This document shows positions 25,408-33,713 of a stretch of 58,169 nucleotides of DNA, piece by piece. This stretch comes from Nitratireductor sp. ZSWI3 (GTDB taxonomy: Bacteria; Pseudomonadota; Alphaproteobacteria; Rhizobiales; Rhizobiaceae), in assembly GCF_024655565.1 (NCBI RefSeq), contig NZ_JANKOF010000022.1, positions 1-58,169 of the forward strand, read 5' to 3'. Numbering within the stretch: the stretch's first letter is position 1; each line of letters opens with the position of its first letter. A program made the translations under genes and the position numbers. The notes below the pieces were generated by a model, which saw nothing but the letters and a program-made list of their open reading frames with translations, did not search any database and was not told the DNA's origin.

Positions 25408-25998
25408 ATGCAGGTTCAGGTTCGAAAGCTCGAAGGCAGTTGGGATCTCGGTTACGCGCTCCACAAGCATACGCTGTCGAGCGTCTACCTGGGCGACGAC
25501 GAATACGGCCACCCTCGATTTGACACGACGCGCTCAGAGCCCGGCGAGGCACTATACCAGCTTAAATATCGAGCCGATTGGAATCAGGTGCAGGCGCTCG
25601 CAGCGCAGGTGCAGCAATCCTTGCTGCCTTTGTTCGGCAAGATCGGCCTGATTATCCCAATGCCGGCCTCCACGGTGCGCGCGCGCCAGCCGGTCAATGA
25701 GATCGCCAACGAACTCGGCAAACTGACGAAAACGCCGGTGTTCGACGACATCATCGTCAAGGCACCCGCGCCCGAAGGCAGCCCGCAGCTCAAGAATCTG
25801 CACGGCCGCGAGGCTAAGGACGCCGTATTGGAGGGCCGGTTCAGCATCAACCCGTCCATCACCAACGAAGGGTGTTGGAACGCGCTTGTCCTTGACGACC
25901 TCTTCGACACGGGCGCCACGATGGACGCCGTCTGCAATACGCTGCGCACGTACAAGAAAATCAACCACATCTACGCCGCTTCGATCACATGGAAGTAA
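25408..25998 (+). CDS. ComF-like phosphoribosyltransferase
   Basis: A 196-residue type I phosphoribosyltransferase. The PRPP-binding loop is VLDDLFDTGATMD (161-173). Upstream, QLKYRADWNQ and IIPMPASTVRARQPVNEIA (82-100) follow the ComF layout: a first lysine-rich strand, then P-x-P and R-x-R-x-x-N. The usual ComF N-terminal zinc finger is missing and is replaced by a short beta-rich segment (LEGSWDLGYALHKHT). The ATG at 25408 has AAGGA 11 nt upstream; a TTG at 25345 would extend the frame but lies inside the inverted repeat. It precedes the SLOG-HTH gene by only 4 nt. The substrate is unknown; a nucleotide-linked role is implied by both partners. Confidence 0.8.
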   Translation: MQVQVRKLEGSWDLGYALHKHTLSSVYLGDDEYGHPRFDTTRSEPGEALYQLKYRADWNQVQALAAQVQQSLLPLFGKIGLIIPMPASTVRARQPVNEIANELGKLTKTPVFDDIIVKAPAPEGSPQLKNLHGREAKDAVLEGRFSINPSITNEGCWNALVLDDLFDTGATMDAVCNTLRTYKKINHIYAASITWK

Positions 25999-26002
25999 TG
26001 CC

Positions 26003-26872
26003 ATGACCACTGTCTTCATCGCCGGATCAATCTCCATCAGTCGCCTGCATGAGAAGGTGGCGGATAGGATCAACAAGATCGTATGTTCAGGCTTCAACGT
26101 CGTGGTCGGAGATGCCGATGGTGCCGATACCTCAATTCAAGAATGCCTCCAGCGGTACCAAGCCGAAAAGGTGACCGTGTATTGCACCGGCGTTTCGCCC
26201 CGGAACAATGTCGCAGAGTGGCCGGTCCACAAGGTCGTCTCGAAGGCGAAGGCTGGCACGCGCGCCTATTTTACCGCCAAAGACCTGGAGATGGCTCGCG
26301 ACAGCGACTATGGCCTCATGGTTTGGGATTGCAAAAGCACCGGCACGCTAAGCAATGTCATCGAGCTTCTTCGAGAAAAGAAGAAGTCCGTGGTCTTCGT
26401 GAACAAAAATAAAGATTTCGTCACGATTTCCGACAAGAGCGGTTTGGAGCGTCTCGTCGCTTTCATGTCGGATCATGCTCTCTCGAAGGCGGAAGAAAAG
26501 ATTGGCTTGACTGCGAAGATCGCAGGTATCGCACACGAGCAGTTCTCGTTGGGTATTGGCGCTGAAAAGCAGACCTCTTCAGAGGTAGCGAATGAGCCCG
26601 ACCTCACAATACCTCCCGAACCAAGCCAAATGCTAAGCGAGAGCGCAAAGCTCCGCTCGGTGCTTATGACAGCCCTCAAAGAACATATTTCCCGCGCAGG
26701 TTTGAGCCAATCCCAAGCCGCCAAAGTTTTTGGCGTGACCCAACCAAGGATTTCCGATCTCTCTCGAGGTAAAGTCGATCTGTTTGGCCTCGACACATTG
26801 GTCAACATGGCTGCTACCGCCGGCCTGCAAGTGGAGATGCAAGTTCGCGAGCCTCACGGCGATACCGGCTGA
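26003..26872 (+). CDS. SLOG-domain protein fused to an XRE/HigA2-type HTH
   Basis: A 289-residue fusion. The N-terminal ~150 residues are a Rossmann-like SLOG domain of the DUF2493/YspA type: FIAGSISISRLHEKV, then GFNVVVGDADGAD (31-42, the nucleotide-contacting loop) and later DSDYGLMVWDCKSTGT. A linker of about 65 residues leads to a C-terminal HTH (234-256, LSQSQAAKVFGVTQPRISDL) with the extended HigA2-like tail. SLOG domains bind or hydrolyse nucleotides and nucleotide-derived ligands. Joined to an HTH, the ligand probably controls DNA binding or the reverse. It follows the phosphoribosyltransferase by 4 nt. I know no named system with this pair. Confidence 0.78.
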   Translation: MTTVFIAGSISISRLHEKVADRINKIVCSGFNVVVGDADGADTSIQECLQRYQAEKVTVYCTGVSPRNNVAEWPVHKVVSKAKAGTRAYFTAKDLEMARDSDYGLMVWDCKSTGTLSNVIELLREKKKSVVFVNKNKDFVTISDKSGLERLVAFMSDHALSKAEEKIGLTAKIAGIAHEQFSLGIGAEKQTSSEVANEPDLTIPPEPSQMLSESAKLRSVLMTALKEHISRAGLSQSQAAKVFGVTQPRISDLSRGKVDLFGLDTLVNMAATAGLQVEMQVREPHGDTG

Positions 26873-27138
26873 CACAGTTTGAGTTTCTTCAGTTTCGGTC
26901 TGAGCGCTTGGGATGCTCGGATCGTCCTCGAGTAGTAGATGACAGGTCAGTGGAGGGCAATCCGACGTCGGAAGACTGTACAAGCGTTCGGTATGGAGGG
27001 CGCTCAAACGTTGGTGAATGGCCGGAGATGTGTCTTCGAGGCTTTATCATTTGGCTCAGGAAAGGCAGATTCGCTATGCTTACAACTGAAACCTGCCAGT
27101 TGCCTAACGGCCCCCCAACAGGTCATCCGGAAGCATGC

Positions 27139-28809
27139 CTATGCGGCCAGAAGCCGAGAGAACAATCGGAGCCTGTAGCGTATTTCCGGTAGGTGTGGGG
27201 ATTGACGGTAGCGGTCCTCCGCTACCACCATTACAGTGTTTGGTATTTCGCCCGGTTTTCGGCGAGGCAGATTGAGCAGCTCTGCCAGCGCGCCATTGAC
27301 GTTCAGGTTAAATTTCCCACGTCCTTCGCGCGGCATGACTTCGATGCTTGTAACAAGCGACCGAATGGCATTAACCGCTTCCCTGCGATCATCTTCGTTG
27401 GAGTGCAGCGCCTCCTGCAATTCGGCGATCCTGCAGCGATAAACCTCAATCGAAGCCGGATGCAATTCCACGACATCACTTGCATTGGAGATCGCGCCCA
27501 GATCGGAGGCAAGGCGCTCCTTTTCCGCCTCCATCTCGATCAGCCGCGACTTCATGCCTGCCGTTGCAACACCATCGGCTATGGCGTCGATGATATTCGC
27601 GATTTGCCTTTCAAGATTGGCAACCCGCTTACCAATCTGCTGCCGATCATGCCGCATCCTCGCATTGAGGCGCTTCCTTTCGGCATGATACTCAGCGAGG
27701 AATTCGGCAACGGCATCGGGGGAAAGTAGCCGCTGCTTGATGCCTTCGAGTACACGACGTTCAAGGCCAGCCACACGGACGGTGCGATTGTTCGTGCATG
27801 TCCCCCTTTCCCGATGCGCTGTACAGGCGAGTTGGTCCTGGGACTTGATGGTGTAGGTGGCGCCACAACATCCGCACCGCACAAGACCGGAGAACATGTG
27901 TTTCGGCCTTCTGCGTTTATGCAGCCGGGTTCCACCGTAGAGTTGCTTACGTGCCTGGACTGCGTTCCATAGCTCGTCACTGACGATACGCAGGTGAGGA
28001 GCGTCCACCACTTGCCATTGTTCGGACGGGTTCGGGCGGGAGATGCGTTTGCCGGTCTCCGGATCCTTGACCATTTGAACGCGGTTGAAAACCAGAAGCC
28101 CGATATAGGCTTCGTTGTAGAGTATTCCGCTGCGACGTTTGAGATTGCCGTTGATCGTCGAAGCTCCCCATTCTCGGCCGAATGGAGAGGGAATGCCATC
28201 GCGGTTAAGACCAGCAGCGATGGTCCGGGCGGAACGTCCCGAGGCAAACTCTTGAAAGATGCGCCGGACTACACCAGCCTGTCCCTCATCCACTTCACGG
28301 AGGCCTCGGATCGGCTCCCCTCGTTCGTCAAGCTTCTTGACTACACGATATCCGTAGGACAGGCCTCCGGCGGAATAGCCGCTGATGACACGACCGGACT
28401 GGCCACGCCTGATCTTGGCCGCCAGGTCCCGAAGGAAGAGAGCGTTCATGGTGCCTTTCAGGCCGACATGCAGTTCGTCTACCGTTCCTTCCGACAAGGT
28501 AACGATTCGAACACCGGCGAAGCGAAGTCGCTTGAATAGCGCAGCGATGTCTTCCTGGTCACGCGATAGCCTGTCGAGGGCCTCGGCCAGAACCACGTCG
28601 AACCGCCCGGCCTGAGCATCCGTGAGAAGTGATTTTATGCCTGGCCGAAGGATCACGCTGGCACCGGAGATAGCGGCGTCGGTATAATTTTCCGCGACCT
28701 GCCAGCCTTCACGCTCCGCGCGCTCGCGACATAACCGCAGTTGATCCTCAATCGAGGCCTCTCGCTGGTTGTCGGACGAATAGCGAGCATAAAGGGCTGC
28801 GCGGGTCAT
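27139..28809 (-). CDS. Large serine recombinase 1
   Basis: A 556-residue recombinase. The resolvase domain opens with ALYARYSSDNQREASIEDQL, with the catalytic Ser at residue 11, and includes EALDRLSRDQEDI. The recombinase domain has STINGNLKRRSGILYNEAYI and the zinc ribbon CGCCGATYTIKSQDQLAC. A charged coiled coil follows (RMRHDRQQIGKRVANLERQI). The ATG at 28809 has GGGAG 8 nt upstream. The 31-bp putative attachment sequence (27201-27231) lies inside the 3' end and encodes VVAEDRYRQ; the residues beyond it (SPHLPEIRYRLRLFSRLLAA) probably derive from flanking DNA. It likely drives integration and excision of the 28.5-kb segment. Confidence 0.9.
   Translation of the reverse strand: MTRAALYARYSSDNQREASIEDQLRLCRERAEREGWQVAENYTDAAISGASVILRPGIKSLLTDAQAGRFDVVLAEALDRLSRDQEDIAALFKRLRFAGVRIVTLSEGTVDELHVGLKGTMNALFLRDLAAKIRRGQSGRVISGYSAGGLSYGYRVVKKLDERGEPIRGLREVDEGQAGVVRRIFQEFASGRSARTIAAGLNRDGIPSPFGREWGASTINGNLKRRSGILYNEAYIGLLVFNRVQMVKDPETGKRISRPNPSEQWQVVDAPHLRIVSDELWNAVQARKQLYGGTRLHKRRRPKHMFSGLVRCGCCGATYTIKSQDQLACTAHRERGTCTNNRTVRVAGLERRVLEGIKQRLLSPDAVAEFLAEYHAERKRLNARMRHDRQQIGKRVANLERQIANIIDAIADGVATAGMKSRLIEMEAEKERLASDLGAISNASDVVELHPASIEVYRCRIAELQEALHSNEDDRREAVNAIRSLVTSIEVMPREGRGKFNLNVNGALAELLNLPRRKPGEIPNTVMVVAEDRYRQSPHLPEIRYRLRLFSRLLAA
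27201..27231. repeat. Putative attachment site, left copy
   Basis: Thirty of 31 bases match 55740-55770 in the same orientation. The core is the perfect inverted repeat GGTAGCGGTCCTCCGCTACC (27207-27226) with 8-bp arms and a TCCT centre; the mismatch is at 27205. The repeat lies in the 3' end of recombinase 1, and sequences outside it differ from the other copy. Serine recombinases typically use short, partly symmetric sites, so an attL/attR pair is the best explanation. Confidence 0.6.
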
Positions 28810-28880
28810 AGTAGCTCTCCCTCGGGTCAATTCCTGTCGGCTTCGCGCTCACCCCGGTAGGACGAGGCGGCGCACGCAAA

Positions 28881-29135
28881 TCAGATGGCATCCTCCGACG
28901 ACGGCGGAACATCCGGTGCCCGGTCCAGAAGTCGCGTCAGGTCGCCGCGCTTCGCCGTGCCTGCGCGCGCCTTGAGGAAATCGGCAGCGGTCTCCACCGC
29001 ACCGATCTTCTGTGCAACGGCTGAGACGATCCACTGATTGAGTGATACGCCGTCCTCCATAGCAAGACGCGCCGCCGTCTCCTTGAGCGACTGCGGCAGT
29101 TGCAGGGGGTATTTATAGCGTTGGGTCTGCGTCAT
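28881..29135 (-). CDS. HicB/RHH-like antitoxin paired with PIN toxin
   Basis: An 84-residue protein with a ribbon-helix-helix pattern: YKYPLQLPQSLKETAARLAM, then EDGVSLNQWIVSAVAQKIGA, followed by a flexible, charged tail that would wrap the toxin. It overlaps the PIN toxin gene by 4 nt (toxin gene first, antitoxin second on the minus strand). It would neutralise the PIN RNase and autorepress the operon; both are known for the family and not shown here. It follows the mobile-element theme of stabilising the segment. Confidence 0.78.
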   Translation of the reverse strand: MTQTQRYKYPLQLPQSLKETAARLAMEDGVSLNQWIVSAVAQKIGAVETAADFLKARAGTAKRGDLTRLLDRAPDVPPSSEDAI

Positions 29136-29551
29136 GTGTTCAGCCTCCTGACGATCTCTCCCGGCGTTGCGATGGTCACGCCCAGCGTCAAGGCCGGGCG
29201 GAAGTCCTTGACGTTATGCGTCACGATGGCCTCCGCCTGTCCGTTCAGCGCGGTCTCCAGCACCATCTCATCCGCGACATCGGACAACATGGGCCGCGTC
29301 CGAAACGAAATATCGACGCCCTCGGACACAGCGGCGAGCGCACTCATCACCGCCGCGACATCCTCCAAGCTGTGCCCCGTCACCTTCCGGGTTTCCTCCC
29401 GGCTCAGCACCGCCTCATATTCCAGAAACAGCGCCGTAGAACAAAGCGGCGTCACCATGCCCCGGTCAACTAACCGTAGCAGCAGATTGCTCGCCCCGTT
29501 GCGGCTGCGGAACGCCGCCACGATCACGTTGGTATCCAGAACCAGCCTCAT
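29132..29551 (-). CDS. PIN-domain toxin (VapC-like, TIGR00305 type)
   Basis: A 139-residue PIN domain from MRLVLDTNVIVAAF, with the first metal-binding Asp at residue 6, an internal FLEYEAVLSREE, the acidic helix VADEMVLETAL and the THNVKDF segment typical of PIN toxins. Metal-dependent RNase activity is expected. The start at 29551 is where homology begins; a longer frame to 29611 adds an unlikely N-terminus. The toxin gene precedes its antitoxin, reversed from classical VapBC order but common for this PIN subfamily. Confidence 0.82.
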   Translation of the reverse strand: MRLVLDTNVIVAAFRSRNGASNLLLRLVDRGMVTPLCSTALFLEYEAVLSREETRKVTGHSLEDVAAVMSALAAVSEGVDISFRTRPMLSDVADEMVLETALNGQAEAIVTHNVKDFRPALTLGVTIATPGEIVRRLNT

Positions 29552-29644
29552 GGAAGATAAACTATAGACATCCCATAAGATGTCAATACTGCGCATAGCA
29601 CATCCAGTCATGCGAGGTATCCCCGATCTGCGCGGACCACGGTC

Positions 29645-29872
29645 TCACCGGTCGTCGTCGCCTGCTTCGGGTGGCGCATTGTCATTGGCCGCACGCGTAG
29701 CTTTTTCATAGTCCTCACGCGCCAGCCGCCTACCGATCAGGCGGGCAATGGACAGCACCACCGCGTCCAGCTTCTCGGCGGCATCGGTTTCGTTTTTGAC
29801 ATCCTGTCCATCTGGCAGGCGGTTGTCATTGGTGGGCCTCTCTCTGCCGGGACGCTTTCCGTCACCGCCCAT
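29645..29872 (-). CDS. Small hypothetical protein after AlpA
   Basis: A 75-residue protein of unknown function with an Asn/Asp/Arg-rich N-terminus (GKRPGRERPTNDNRLPDGQD), a central helix (KLDAVVLSIARLIGRRLARE) and the tail DYEKATRAANDNAPPEAGDD. The ATG at 29872 overlaps the end of the AlpA gene by 11 nt, giving translational coupling; a longer frame to 29938 would overlap AlpA more deeply. It probably belongs to the AlpA-relaxase mobility module. Confidence 0.5.
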   Translation of the reverse strand: MGGDGKRPGRERPTNDNRLPDGQDVKNETDAAEKLDAVVLSIARLIGRRLAREDYEKATRAANDNAPPEAGDDDR

Positions 29873-30077
29873 TGCCAGCCTCTTCCTCCGGCCGCCATCT
29901 GACCGGATCGGCGACCCATCGGTTGATGTCGGATTCACGCCACCCTGCGCCGTTGGTACTGATCTTGAGTTGGGGCGGGAACGTACCCTCGGCGATCTTG
30001 CGGTAGATGGTGGAGCGGGACAGGCCGGTGCGGGCGAGAATGGTCTTCATGCGGACGATACGGTCTGGATGGGGCAT
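29862..30077 (-). CDS. AlpA-family excisionase/regulator
   Basis: A 71-residue MerR-like winged-helix protein: RMKTILARTGLSRSTIYRKI, then EGTFPPQLKI and the end GWRESDINRWVADP. AlpA/Xis-type proteins regulate integrase expression or act as excision factors for integrated elements. AGGAGG precedes the ATG on the minus strand. It sits between the relaxase and recombinase 1, as expected for a controller of a mobilisable element. Confidence 0.83.
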   Translation of the reverse strand: MPHPDRIVRMKTILARTGLSRSTIYRKIAEGTFPPQLKISTNGAGWRESDINRWVADPVRWRPEEEAGNGR

Positions 30078-30207
30078 GGTTGCGCTGCCTCCTGCTGGTT
30101 GTTTCTGACGTTTGCAGGGACCAGACAGAGAGACGATTTATCGTTGTGCAAGAAGTATTTAGTCGCCGTAGGGCTACCGGATAGAATCGGCGGCAAATAG
30201 GACGGTT

Positions 30208-33204
30208 CTACAATCCGATTCCGCGCCCTCTGCCGAGGTCGAGTCCGTGGGAGAAGGCGAGCGCCCGGCCAAGGCTTCGGCCCGGTTCGAGATCGATGCC
30301 GAGTTCGCGCTTGCGGTTTTCGAGGATGGATTCCAATTGCGGATCGCGCTCAAGGCTTTTCGCCATGTTGCCCATCTCATTGCGCGCGGCGTGATAGCCA
30401 GAATAATCTCCCGCCGCATATTTCTGTTCAACGGCCCGGTCGAGGTTCCGCCAGCGCTCGACAAAACCATCGGCACGCCGGGCAAGCTCGTCACGTTCCA
30501 TGCGCAGCTCGGTTTCCTGGTAAAGCGCGCGGACGGCGCGGCTGACCCTGCCCGTTCCTGGTTCACGGGCGAGGCTATTGTCCTTGCTGTAGGCCGCTTC
30601 CGCATCCTGCCAGCCGTGTGGGCGGACTTCCTCGAAAGCCCGCCGCGCAGCACCAAGCTCGCGCCGCTGTTCAACGGAGGGTGCGAGGCCCTGATGTTTG
30701 GTTTCAAGGATAGCATCGCAAGCGCGTGCATGGCGGACAAGCGCCTGCCTGCGGGCGCGGCGCAAGGCTTCATCGGGGTCGATCTCCGTCTGCCGCTCTC
30801 CTGTCGTGGCGACTCGCCCGCCTTCGTCACCGGCACTTTTCCTTTCCGGCCCGGCCTCGGCGCCGCGGCCAAGCACCGCATCGTCAGGTTGGCGCTGCCC
30901 GTCGATCATGCCATCGACGGCATCTCGCACGCGCTCCGGCGTCAGCTTACGCATGATCTGGGCGACGCGGGCGCGGAAACTAATGTCGCGCCGCTCGGCA
31001 TAATCCTGTGCCGGGTCGTAATCCGTCGCCATGTCCTTGGCGCGGTCCCGCGACAGGGTACTGATGAGCTTGTCCTGATTGGCGAAGTCGTCGCGGCCAT
31101 AGTGCAGGTCCATGCCTTCGCGGTGACGCGACAGGGCGACATAGCTGCCATGGGCGTCCATGCCGGGAGTCGCCAGCACATGCGTGCGGTCCACCGTCAT
31201 GCCCTGCGCCTTGTGGATCGTCGCGGCATAGCCGTGGTCGATGCGATCATAGTCTTTCAAATCGAAGCTGATGCCTCGCCCGTCATCGGTGCGCACGGTC
31301 ATGCTCTGCGTGCTGACCTGCTCGATGGTCCCGAGCGCGCCATTCTTGACGCCAAGCCCACGCTCGTTTTGCAGGAACATGACGCGATCCCCGCTAGCGA
31401 AGCTGCGTTCGCCGCGTTCGACCGTGACGCGCACCTCATCGCCAAGCTGTCCGGCATCCCGCATCCTTTCCCGCGCTGCCTCGTTGAGCGCACGCACCTC
31501 GTCATTGGTATGGGTGAGGATGATGCGGCTGCGATCCGGTGACGCCTGCCGATCGCGGTCCCAACGCTCGATCAGATTGTTTCGCGCGTCCTCGCGTGTC
31601 GCGGCAATATGCATCATGTCGTGTGCGTCATAGGCATGGATGGCCGCGCCGGTCCTCCCCGTTGCCAGGTCGCGGGTGGCATCCCGCTGCCAGTCCTCGC
31701 GCTGGCGGCGCACGGTTTCGATCTCGACGCCGCCATGACGCTCGTGGATCGAGCGGAAGGCCGCGCCCGCCTCGATGGATTGCAACTGCCACGGATCACC
31801 AACCAGGACCACCTTTGCCCCCGCGTCCTGCGCATAAGACAGCACCCGCTCCAACTGCCGCGTGCCGACCATGCCCGCCTCGTCGATCACCAGCACATCG
31901 CGGTTGGTGAGCATGTCACGGCCATTCTTCCAGCCATGTTCCATGCTGGCGATGGTGCGGGACGCGATGCCCGATCCGCTTTCCAGATTCTCGGCGGCGA
32001 TGCCGGACAGCGCCACGCCGCGCACCTCGTAGCCTGCCGCTTCCCAAGCCTCGCGTGCCACGCCGAGCATGGCGCTCTTTCCCGTCCCGGCATAGCCGAC
32101 GACGACGCCGAGATCGCGCCCGTCCGTGACATGCGCCAGAGCGTCGGCCTGCTCGCCGGACAGCGCAAGGCCACGCTGTTCGGCACGCGCCAAAGCGGCT
32201 TCGCGGTCTCTGTAGCTGACCTCGTGCAATTCCTTCTCGGCCATCATCTCGGCTGCGCGGTGCAACCGCTGTTCGGCCTCGATCATGTCGCGGGTCGTGA
32301 ACCGATCCTCGCCCCGGCCGTCTTGCCCGAGTTCGACCAGATCGGGCGAGCCGCGCATCGCGCCCATCACCGCGTTGAACTGGTCGATGCCGTCGCTGTG
32401 CCGATGCGCGAACATCGCCATGTCGCGCCGCGTGAAGGTCGATTGCTGATGGGTGATCGCGTCCAGCGCCACCGATGGATCGGCGATGATGCGCGCGCCG
32501 TTGTTGCGGGCGATCTCGCGGTGCATGTCCGCACGGTCGGCGGCCTCGGTCCCTTCACCCTCTATCCGCTGCGCGGGTGCTCCGATCTGGCTTTGCGGTT
32601 CCAGTTCGATGCCCTGCGCCTCAAGGCTGCGATGGTCGATGCGCGCATCTATGTCGAGTTCGGCAAGGCGCTCATTGGCAAGCTCGGCCCAGCGTTCGCG
32701 CCACCGCTCCACCATTTCCGTGCGGTTCCAGTCCCGTACCTTCTTGCCGAACCCCTCCTCATCGACTTCGCGCATGGTGAGCATGACATGGGCATGGGGC
32801 TTGGGCATCCCGTCTTCGCCTATGTCCCAATGCACATTGAGATCGGCGATCATGCCCTGATCGACAAATTCGGCTTGGGCGAAGTCGCGGGCAAGCTCGA
32901 TGCCTTGCGCCTGCGTCATCTCGCGCGGAATGGCGAACTCCACCTCGCGGGCAAGCTGCGCGTCCTTGCGCACCTCAAACGCCTCGACATCATTCCAGAG
33001 CCGTTCGCGGTCGGACCATTGCTCCGGTGCATTTTCCGGCAACAGCACCTCGGAATGGACGACACCGCGCTTGTTGGAAAAGTCCTGCACGCGGTCCAGT
33101 CGCGCATCGCACATCCGTGAAGCCGAACGGTAGGCGGCTGAGGCCACCGCGCTCGACCCGGCCTTGCGGCCGATGACCTTGACGTGAAGATGATAGATCG
33201 CCAT
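30208..33204 (-). CDS. traA: Ti-type conjugative relaxase TraA (MobA/MobL nuclease plus helicase)
   Basis: A 998-residue relaxase-helicase. The MobA/MobL N-terminus starts MAIYHLHVKVIGRKAGSSAV and has the HUH motif PKPHAHVML (134-142). The motor has Walker A GYAGTGKS (370-377), DEAGMVG (441-447) and the motif VI-like GYAATIHKAQGMT. The C-terminal part is helical and rich in arginine. TraA nicks one strand at oriT and unwinds it for transfer. The ATG at 33204 starts at the canonical N-terminus; upstream in-frame codons to 33339 run into oriT. It is transcribed away from oriT and divergent from traC/traD, the Ti-plasmid arrangement. Confidence 0.92.
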   Translation of the reverse strand: MAIYHLHVKVIGRKAGSSAVASAAYRSASRMCDARLDRVQDFSNKRGVVHSEVLLPENAPEQWSDRERLWNDVEAFEVRKDAQLAREVEFAIPREMTQAQGIELARDFAQAEFVDQGMIADLNVHWDIGEDGMPKPHAHVMLTMREVDEEGFGKKVRDWNRTEMVERWRERWAELANERLAELDIDARIDHRSLEAQGIELEPQSQIGAPAQRIEGEGTEAADRADMHREIARNNGARIIADPSVALDAITHQQSTFTRRDMAMFAHRHSDGIDQFNAVMGAMRGSPDLVELGQDGRGEDRFTTRDMIEAEQRLHRAAEMMAEKELHEVSYRDREAALARAEQRGLALSGEQADALAHVTDGRDLGVVVGYAGTGKSAMLGVAREAWEAAGYEVRGVALSGIAAENLESGSGIASRTIASMEHGWKNGRDMLTNRDVLVIDEAGMVGTRQLERVLSYAQDAGAKVVLVGDPWQLQSIEAGAAFRSIHERHGGVEIETVRRQREDWQRDATRDLATGRTGAAIHAYDAHDMMHIAATREDARNNLIERWDRDRQASPDRSRIILTHTNDEVRALNEAARERMRDAGQLGDEVRVTVERGERSFASGDRVMFLQNERGLGVKNGALGTIEQVSTQSMTVRTDDGRGISFDLKDYDRIDHGYAATIHKAQGMTVDRTHVLATPGMDAHGSYVALSRHREGMDLHYGRDDFANQDKLISTLSRDRAKDMATDYDPAQDYAERRDISFRARVAQIMRKLTPERVRDAVDGMIDGQRQPDDAVLGRGAEAGPERKSAGDEGGRVATTGERQTEIDPDEALRRARRQALVRHARACDAILETKHQGLAPSVEQRRELGAARRAFEEVRPHGWQDAEAAYSKDNSLAREPGTGRVSRAVRALYQETELRMERDELARRADGFVERWRNLDRAVEQKYAAGDYSGYHAARNEMGNMAKSLERDPQLESILENRKRELGIDLEPGRSLGRALAFSHGLDLGRGRGIGL

Positions 33205-33233
33205 TGCGATCAAGAATTGGCACGGCCAAGCGC

Positions 33234-33262
33234 ACGTCGGAACGACGTATAAGCGCGCCCTC
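33234..33262. other. Origin of transfer (oriT) with Ti/RSF1010-type nic region
   Basis: A perfect inverted repeat ACGTCG/CGACGT (33234-33239 and 33243-33248) directly abuts TATAAGCGCGCCCT. That matches the Ti and RSF1010 nic pattern (TAA-x-x-GCGCCCT). The element is flanked by a longer perfect repeat, TTGGCACGGCC (33217-33227) and GGCCGTGCCAA (33289-33299). It lies between divergent traA and traC, as in Ti plasmids. The exact nick position is inferred by analogy. Confidence 0.75.
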
Positions 33263-33385
33263 CCTCGAAAAAATCTCGGGATGGACCGGGCCGTGCCAAA
33301 CCGTCCCGGCAACATAGAAGCCTTCAGGCAGGTGCTCAACTATCATCTCTGCATCGACAACTTTCCGGAACGATTGGAGGCAACG

Positions 33386-33712
33386 ATGCGCAAGCCGCGG
33401 GACTATGATGCGGAACTGAAGGCGCTGGAGGACAAGGCGCGTGAACTGAAAGCGCGAAAGGTACAGCAGCTCGGCGAACTGGTGATCGCCACCGGAGCGG
33501 ACAATCTCACCGCCGACGAACTGGCTGGGGCGCTGGTCGCGCTGGCGGAAACAAAAGACCCCGCAAAGAGGGAGGCGTGGGCGAAGCGGGGGGCCGCCTT
33601 CTTTCGAAGCAAGTCGCGGCGATCTGCTCCTGCATCTGATCGCGACGCTGGCGGCGCTCCAGCGCAACCGGGCAGCGCGCTACCGCCATCAGGCGGCGCG
33701 GGCGCGGCATGA
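33386..33712 (+). CDS. traC: Conjugal transfer protein TraC
   Basis: A 108-residue protein, first gene after oriT on the side opposite traA. The N-terminus is a charged helix (DAELKALEDKARELKARKVQ) followed by QLGELVIATGADNLTADELA, the TraC/D-like pattern; the C-terminus is Pro/Gly/Ala-rich and low in complexity. The ATG at 33386 has GGAGG 5 nt upstream. In Ti-type systems TraC is a small accessory of the relaxosome. It is followed 1 nt later by traD. Confidence 0.7.
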   Translation: MRKPRDYDAELKALEDKARELKARKVQQLGELVIATGADNLTADELAGALVALAETKDPAKREAWAKRGAAFFRSKSRRSAPASDRDAGGAPAQPGSALPPSGGAGAA

Positions 33713-33713
33713 T

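Noticed and set aside
27206-27231. The GGTAGCGG/CCGCTACC hairpin as a transcription terminator
   Set aside because: It lies inside recombinase coding sequence, has no T run, and its duplicate 28.5 kb away marks recombination ends instead.
31609-33120. A 503-codon plus-strand frame
   Set aside because: Antisense to traA, which has the HUH and Walker motifs.
33281-33385. N-terminal extension of traC
   Set aside because: It would run through the right arm of the oriT-flanking repeat; the ATG at 33386 has GGAGG at ideal spacing.
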